Of a DNA stretch of 64,000 bases, positions 60,164 to 64,000 are shown one piece after another. A program made the translations under genes and the position numbers. This stretch comes from Arthrobacter sp. QXT-31 (lineage in GTDB: Bacteria; Actinomycetota; Actinomycetes; Actinomycetales; Micrococcaceae): contig NZ_CP019304.1 of the NCBI RefSeq assembly GCF_001969265.1, positions 806,001 to 870,000 on the forward strand. The letters run 5' to 3'. The notes under the pieces are model-generated. The model saw nothing but the letters and a program-made list of their open reading frames with translations. It did not search any database and had not been told where the DNA came from. Positions within the stretch are counted from its first letter, which is position 1. Each line of letters opens with the position of its first letter.

Positions 60164-60253
60164 TGTTCAAACCTTCTCAAGGCTGGGGCCGCCGTCGGCA
60201 GCCTGGGCTAACGTCCGGCCCGTTGGTACGCGCGCGGCCACGGCCGCACGGTG

Positions 60254-60294
60254 TTTCCGCACGGTACGCGGAAACTTTCTACGCGGGATAGAAA
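60254..60294. promoter_or_regulatory. Twin inverted repeats between mca and small membrane gene
   Basis: TTTCCGC/GCGGAAA (60254-60260, 60268-60274, 7-nt spacer) is followed immediately by TTTCTA/TAGAAA (60276-60281, 60289-60294). The pair lies upstream of the 92-aa gene and just downstream of mca. It could be a terminator, a pair of operators, or both. Confidence 0.4.
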
Positions 60295-60307
60295 ATGTCT
60301 CTTGTCT

Positions 60308-61213
60308 CTATCTTAGCCCCGCGAACAGGTCCTTTTCCGGCAGCTCCGGGGCCACCTTCGACTGGATCAGCGTGTAGTCCTCCCAGGGCCAGACGCGCGC
60401 CTGCATTTCGGCCGACACGGCGAAGAAGAAGCCCAGCGGGTCCACCTGGGTCCGGTGGGCGCGGAGCGCGTTGTCACGGGTCTCGAAGAAGTCGCCGCAG
60501 TCCACCTGGGTGGTGGTCTCATGCGTGGGCGGAGGCGGCGTGTGGCCTTCGGCGTCGGCCTCAAGCCAGGCGGCAAGGCGCTGCGCGTAGGGCGACTGGA
60601 GGCCGGCCTCCTCCAGCGCGAAGTGCAGCGCACGGAAGCGTTCGGGGCTGAACGCGCGGTCGTAGTAGAGCTTGCTGGGCTCCCACGCCTCCCCGGTGCC
60701 CGGATACCTGGCGGGGTCGCCCGCGGCTTCGAAGGCTTCCACCGCAACCCGGTGCGCCATGATGTGGTCCGGATGCGGGTAGCCGCCGTTCTCGTCATAG
60801 CTGACCATGACGTGCGGCTTGAAGTCCCGGACCAGCCTGACGAGGGGCGCCGCAGCGCGTTCCAGGGGCTGCAGGGCAAAGCAGCCAGCCGGCAGCGGCG
60901 GGAGCGGGTCCCCTTCGGGCAGCCCCGAGTCCACGAAGCCCAGCCAGCGCTGCCGGATGCCGAGGATCCGGGCGGCCTCGTTCATTTCCAGGCGCCGGGC
61001 ACCGGCCATGTCCCGCTTCGGATGGGGCGCGGCCTCCATGGCGGGGTTCTGGATGTCGCCGCGGGAGCCGTCCGTGCAGGTTGCGACCATCACATCCACG
61101 CCGGCCGCGGCGTACATCGCCATGGTGGCTGCGCCCTTGCTGGATTCGTCATCCGGGTGGGCGTGGACTGCCAGCAGGCGAAGCTTGGACGTCTGGCTGG
61201 TGGACGCTGTCAT
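60308..61213 (-). CDS. mca: Mycothiol S-conjugate amidase
   Basis: 301-aa zinc amidase cleaving mycothiol-drug conjugates so that mercapturic acids can be exported. The LmbE/PIG-L motif VHAHPDDESSKGA (residues 16-28) and GYPHPDHIMAHRV carry the metal ligands. ATG 61213 is chosen for AGGAGC 9 nt upstream; the longer frame lacks support. It confirms mycothiol as this organism's thiol. Divergent from the DUF4307 gene. Confidence 0.94.
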   Translation of the reverse strand: MTASTSQTSKLRLLAVHAHPDDESSKGAATMAMYAAAGVDVMVATCTDGSRGDIQNPAMEAAPHPKRDMAGARRLEMNEAARILGIRQRWLGFVDSGLPEGDPLPPLPAGCFALQPLERAAAPLVRLVRDFKPHVMVSYDENGGYPHPDHIMAHRVAVEAFEAAGDPARYPGTGEAWEPSKLYYDRAFSPERFRALHFALEEAGLQSPYAQRLAAWLEADAEGHTPPPPTHETTTQVDCGDFFETRDNALRAHRTQVDPLGFFFAVSAEMQARVWPWEDYTLIQSKVAPELPEKDLFAGLR

Positions 61214-61297
61214 CTGGGACTGCTCCTCTTTCTCCTGGGACGGACTGCAATGCTGACGCCGGATATTTCCCGCGTTGATCGCCACTAAACTGGAAGG

Positions 61298-61768
61298 GTG
61301 ACTACCGAGGACAAGTCGGCCACCGCCCAGCCTGCAGACATTAGCCTAGCCAATCGCTATGGCCCCCCAAAGCGCAGGATGTCCGGGAAGGCCAAGCGCT
61401 GGGCGGGAATCGCTGCGCTTGCGGCCGGGATGGGCTTTCTGGCCTGGGTGTCCACGTCCAATGCCACGGCGTCGGTGACGTTCAAGGACATCGGCTACCG
61501 GACCACGGATGCCACCCAGGCCGAAGTGGACTTCCAGGTGACGAGGGAACCCGGCACGGCAGTCAAGTGCGCCGTCAAGGCGCTCGATTCCAAGTTCGCG
61601 GTGGTCGGCTGGAAGGTGGTCGACATCCCGCCCGTCCCGCAGGAGGCGCAGGGCCAAAGCGCCGACGGCGGACGCACCCTCGCCCAGCGGGTTGTCCTGC
61701 GCACCGAATCGCAGGCCGTCTCGGGCGTCGTGGACAGCTGCTGGATCCCGAAGCCCGCGGCCTCCTAG
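61298..61768 (+). CDS. DUF4307 domain-containing membrane protein
   Basis: 156 aa with one helix at about residues 36-52 (WAGIAALAAGMGFLAWVS) and an outer domain (FKDIGYRTTDATQAEVDFQV, AVKCAVKALDSKFAVVGWKVV). The function is unknown. It lies between mca and greA as in many actinobacteria. GTG start, 84 bp from the divergent mca start. Confidence 0.87.
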   Translation: MTTEDKSATAQPADISLANRYGPPKRRMSGKAKRWAGIAALAAGMGFLAWVSTSNATASVTFKDIGYRTTDATQAEVDFQVTREPGTAVKCAVKALDSKFAVVGWKVVDIPPVPQEAQGQSADGGRTLAQRVVLRTESQAVSGVVDSCWIPKPAAS

Positions 61769-61827
61769 GCCCGATTAGGCACGCCGGGTAAGCGGGCAGC
61801 AGAAGAAGCTATGTGACCCACGCCCCT

Positions 61828-61935
61828 TGGTTATTGGGTTTACTCCACAGGATTGACTACAATGAATCAATACCTTTACCCCGCTGAGATGGTTGCTGAG
61901 TTCCACAGGTGGCCACCGTGGCGGGGTCTTTGTTT
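61828..61935 (+). promoter_or_regulatory. greA promoter candidate and leader hairpin
   Basis: A possible sigma-70-type promoter TTGGGT (61834-61839), 18-nt spacer, TACAAT (61858-61863) precedes a leader in which ACCCCGC (61878-61884) pairs with GCGGGGT (61921-61927). The stem is followed by a T-rich run (CTTTGTTTGTTTG), and an inner GGTGGCCACC palindrome may stabilise it. This looks like an intrinsic terminator placed before the coding region, so an attenuator is possible. It could instead be the terminator of the DUF4307 gene. Confidence 0.45.
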
Positions 61936-61971
61936 GTTTGACCGCTTGTACACCCACTAGAGGAGAAGTCC

Positions 61972-62466
61972 GTGTCTACCACTAACAGTGCGCCTGCAGC
62001 TTGGCTTACCCAGGAAGCTTTTGACCGCCTGAAGGCAGAGCTGGACCATCTTTCCGGCGCCGGCCGGGCGGAAATCGTCCAGAAAATCGATGCCGCGCGT
62101 CAGGAGGGCGACCTCAAGGAGAACGGCGGTTACCACGCTGCGAAGGAAGAGCAGGGCAAGATCGAGGCCCGCATCCGCCAGCTGACCGTCCTGCTCCGCG
62201 ATGCCCACGTCGGCGAGGCACCGGCCGACGACGGAATCGTTGAGCCCGGCATGATCGTCGTCGCCCGCATCGCCGGTGACGAGGAGACCTTCCTGCTCGG
62301 CTCCCGCGAAATCGCCGGCGACTCCGACCTCGACGTCTTCAGCGAGAAGTCCCCGCTCGGTTCCGCCATCATGGGCCACAAGGAGGGCGACAAGCTCAGC
62401 TACACCGCCCCCAACGGCAAGGACATCTCGGTAGAGATCATTTCCGCCAAGCCCTACTCCGGCTAA
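61972..62466 (+). CDS. greA: Transcription elongation factor GreA
   Basis: 164 aa. It rescues backtracked RNA polymerase by stimulating transcript cleavage. The N-terminal coiled coil (WLTQEAFDRLKAELDHL) carries the acidic tip RQEGDLKENGGYHAAKEEQGKIEARI. The C-terminal FKBP-like domain ends VEIISAKPYSG. The GTG start is preceded by AGAGGAGA. Confidence 0.96.
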   Translation: MSTTNSAPAAWLTQEAFDRLKAELDHLSGAGRAEIVQKIDAARQEGDLKENGGYHAAKEEQGKIEARIRQLTVLLRDAHVGEAPADDGIVEPGMIVVARIAGDEETFLLGSREIAGDSDLDVFSEKSPLGSAIMGHKEGDKLSYTAPNGKDISVEIISAKPYSG

Positions 62467-62495
62467 CACCGCATCCGTCCGCGGTCGCTGCAAAC

Positions 62496-62545
62496 GCACG
62501 ACGCCGGCCCTCCCCTTCCGGGGACGGCCGGCGTCGTGCTTTAAC
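62496..62545. terminator. Terminator between greA and rhomboid gene
   Basis: GCACGACGCCGGCC...CCCC pairs with GGGG...GGCCGGCGTCGTGC (62496-62539) around a short loop, followed by TTTAA. It lies between convergent genes. Confidence 0.82.
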
Positions 62546-62599
62546 CCGTCTTAGCCCTGCTGGCGCCGCATAGCGGCGTTCAGAGCAGTTCAGCTGTGT

Positions 62600-63205
62600 T
62601 CAGCGGCGGGAGACCCGGGCCCGCAGCACCACGGCGGCCAGGACGCCGCCTGCGGCGCCGCCGAGGTGTGCCTGCCAGGAGACGTATCCCGCCAGGTTCG
62701 GAATGATCCCGAAAAGGATGCCGCCGTAGGCGAGGAACAGCACCACCGAGAGGAGGATCTGCCACCAGCTGCGGTTGATGAAGCCGCGCACCAGGAGGAA
62801 CGCGAACAGGCCGAAGACCAGGCCGGACGAGCCCACGGTGACCCCGCCGGCGCCAAACAGCCAGACGGCCAGGCCGGAGCCCAGCCAGCTGCAGGCGACG
62901 GCCGTGAGGAAGACCCGGAGCCCGGACAGGAACACCAGGAACCCGAAGATGATCAGCGGCAGGGCATTGGACAGCACGTGGTTGAGGTTGGCGTGCAGCA
63001 GCGGGAAGGTGAACACGTCCAGGACGCCGTCGGCGCTTCTGGGCCTGAGCCCGAAGACGCCGTTCAGGGAGTGCAGCAGCACCGTGTTGAGCAGTTCGAT
63101 GGCGAACAGGAGCGCCACGAAGGAACCCACCACCAGCAGTCCGCCCCTGGCACGGGCGGCAGCCGTTGCCCTGCCGGCCGGCGCCTCTCCGGAACTGTCC
63201 AGCAT
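62600..63205 (-). CDS. Rhomboid family intramembrane serine protease
   Basis: 201 aa with six membrane helices. The catalytic Ser127 is in TVGSSGLVFG and His180 in WQAHLGGAAGG. Helix 2 has HANLNHVLSNALPL, typical of rhomboids. It lies 8 nt after ilvA on the minus strand. The substrate is unknown. Confidence 0.92.
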   Translation of the reverse strand: MLDSSGEAPAGRATAAARARGGLLVVGSFVALLFAIELLNTVLLHSLNGVFGLRPRSADGVLDVFTFPLLHANLNHVLSNALPLIIFGFLVFLSGLRVFLTAVACSWLGSGLAVWLFGAGGVTVGSSGLVFGLFAFLLVRGFINRSWWQILLSVVLFLAYGGILFGIIPNLAGYVSWQAHLGGAAGGVLAAVVLRARVSRR

Positions 63206-63213
63206 GCCGGCTC

Positions 63214-64000
63214 CTAGTGCACCACGATCGGCTGGAATCCCTCGGCGCGCAGGGCACCGAGGACCTGTTCGCCGTGTTCGTGGCCCTTGGTTTCCAGGTT
63301 CACGGTGATGGACACGTCGCCCATGCTGATGGAGCCGCCTACCCGGGTGTGGTCGAGGCCGGTGACGTTGGCATCGTTCTCGGCGATGATCCGCGCGATG
63401 GTGGCCAGCGAACCCGGCCGGTCATCGAGCATCATGCGCACGGTCATGTAGCGGCCGGCGGCGGACAGGCCGCGCTGGATCACCTTGAGCATCAGCATGG
63501 GGTCGATGTTCCCGCCGGAGAGCACGACGGCGGTGGTTCCCGGGTTTTCGATCTTGCCGTCCATGAGGGCCGCCACGCCCACGGCACCGGCGGGCTCCAC
63601 CACCATCTTGGCCCGTTCCAGCAGGAAGATCAGGGCGCGGGCCAGCGAGTCCTCGCTGACCGTGACCACGTCATCCACCAGTTCACGGATGATGCTGAAC
63701 GGAAGCTGGCCAGGCCGGCCGACGGCGATGCCGTCGGCCATGGTGGAAACCTTCTTGAGCGGCACCAGGGCATCCGCTGCCAGCGACGGCGGGTAGGCGG
63801 CCGCATTCTCTGCCTGGACGCCGATGATGCGGATGTCGCGGCCGAGCTCCCTGGCGCGGGCCTTCACGGCAACCGCGACGCCGGCCAGCAAGCCCCCGCC
63901 GCCGACCCCCATGAGGATGGTGTCAACATTGGGCACCTGCTCGAGGATCTCCAGGCCCAGCGTGCCCTGGCCTGCCACGACGTCCACGTTGTCGAAGGGG
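63214..64000 (-). CDS. ilvA: Threonine ammonia-lyase, C-terminal part
   Basis: Partial: the 3' 262 codons are visible and the rest is beyond the right edge. The PLP-dependent enzyme deaminates threonine to 2-oxobutanoate for isoleucine synthesis or catabolism. It shows the PLP phosphate loop GVGGGGLLAGVAVA, SGGNIDP and a short C-terminal ACT domain (VRMMLDDRPGSLATIARIIAENDANVTGLDHTR). One ACT domain fits the short catabolic/biosynthetic forms of actinobacteria. Confidence 0.92.
   Translation of the reverse strand, partial: PFDNVDVVAGQGTLGLEILEQVPNVDTILMGVGGGGLLAGVAVAVKARARELGRDIRIIGVQAENAAAYPPSLAADALVPLKKVSTMADGIAVGRPGQLPFSIIRELVDDVVTVSEDSLARALIFLLERAKMVVEPAGAVGVAALMDGKIENPGTTAVVLSGGNIDPMLMLKVIQRGLSAAGRYMTVRMMLDDRPGSLATIARIIAENDANVTGLDHTRVGGSISMGDVSITVNLETKGHEHGEQVLGALRAEGFQPIVVH

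Overview
The window is high-GC DNA from an actinobacterium, most likely an Arthrobacter or Pseudarthrobacter relative (Micrococcaceae). The evidence is frequent GTG starts, a WhiB regulator, an Rpf-type resuscitation factor, mycothiol conjugate amidase, protein O-mannosyltransferase, DUF3499/DUF4245/DUF4307/DUF5719 proteins, and gene order that matches, from memory, Mycobacterium tuberculosis blocks around Rv1002-Rv1019, Rv1080-Rv1100 and Rv3248-Rv3277. Nearly all of the sequence is chromosomal housekeeping DNA. Two insertion sequences and one dispersed short-repeat family are the accessory material.

Layout. 1-1.3 kb: start of glmU, tRNA-Gln(UUG) and a TetR regulator. 1.3-8.5 kb (minus): tatD, rpfB, rsmA, ispE and an ABC-F ATPase, with an IS5-family element inserted exactly at the rpfB stop codon. 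8.8-14 kb: MoxR, DUF58 and transglutaminase membrane protein operon. 14-23.5 kb: an MFS symporter, succinate-semialdehyde dehydrogenase, rsmI divergent from pmt, an acyl-CoA synthetase and a TIGR01906-type membrane protein. 23.6-31.7 kb: SpoIIM/RDD pair, L,D-transpeptidase, ahcY, Trm112-like protein, DUF3499, a degenerate zincin and DUF5719. 31.7-43.2 kb: a giant membrane glycosyltransferase, whiB, TIGR03089, GtrA, purK-purE, an LCP ligase, manA and a FemX-like transferase.

43.2-47.2 kb is the accessory part: a DUF559 nuclease-like gene split by a complete 2.7 kb IS21-family element and bracketed on both sides by the short-repeat family. 47.2-62.5 kb: glpX, DUF4245, carbonic anhydrase, fumC, prepilin peptidase, two unknown proteins, a GNAT acetyltransferase, phoH with an unlisted 23-codon leader ORF, a Z-prenyl synthase, a hemolysin-III protein, a DUF255 thioredoxin-like protein, mca, DUF4307 and greA. 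A rhomboid protease and the 3' part of ilvA close the window.

The most unusual signal is a 24-nt repeat found at four intergenic sites. It occurs either as tandem arrays with an exact 32-bp period (24-nt core plus 8-nt spacer, five copies at 43.2 kb and four at 51.4 kb) or as inverted pairs with an exact 16-nt spacer. The one commonly variable base agrees between the two arms of every inverted pair. I know of no name for this family. Its bracketing of the DUF559 nuclease gene makes a nuclease-linked repeat element a testable idea.
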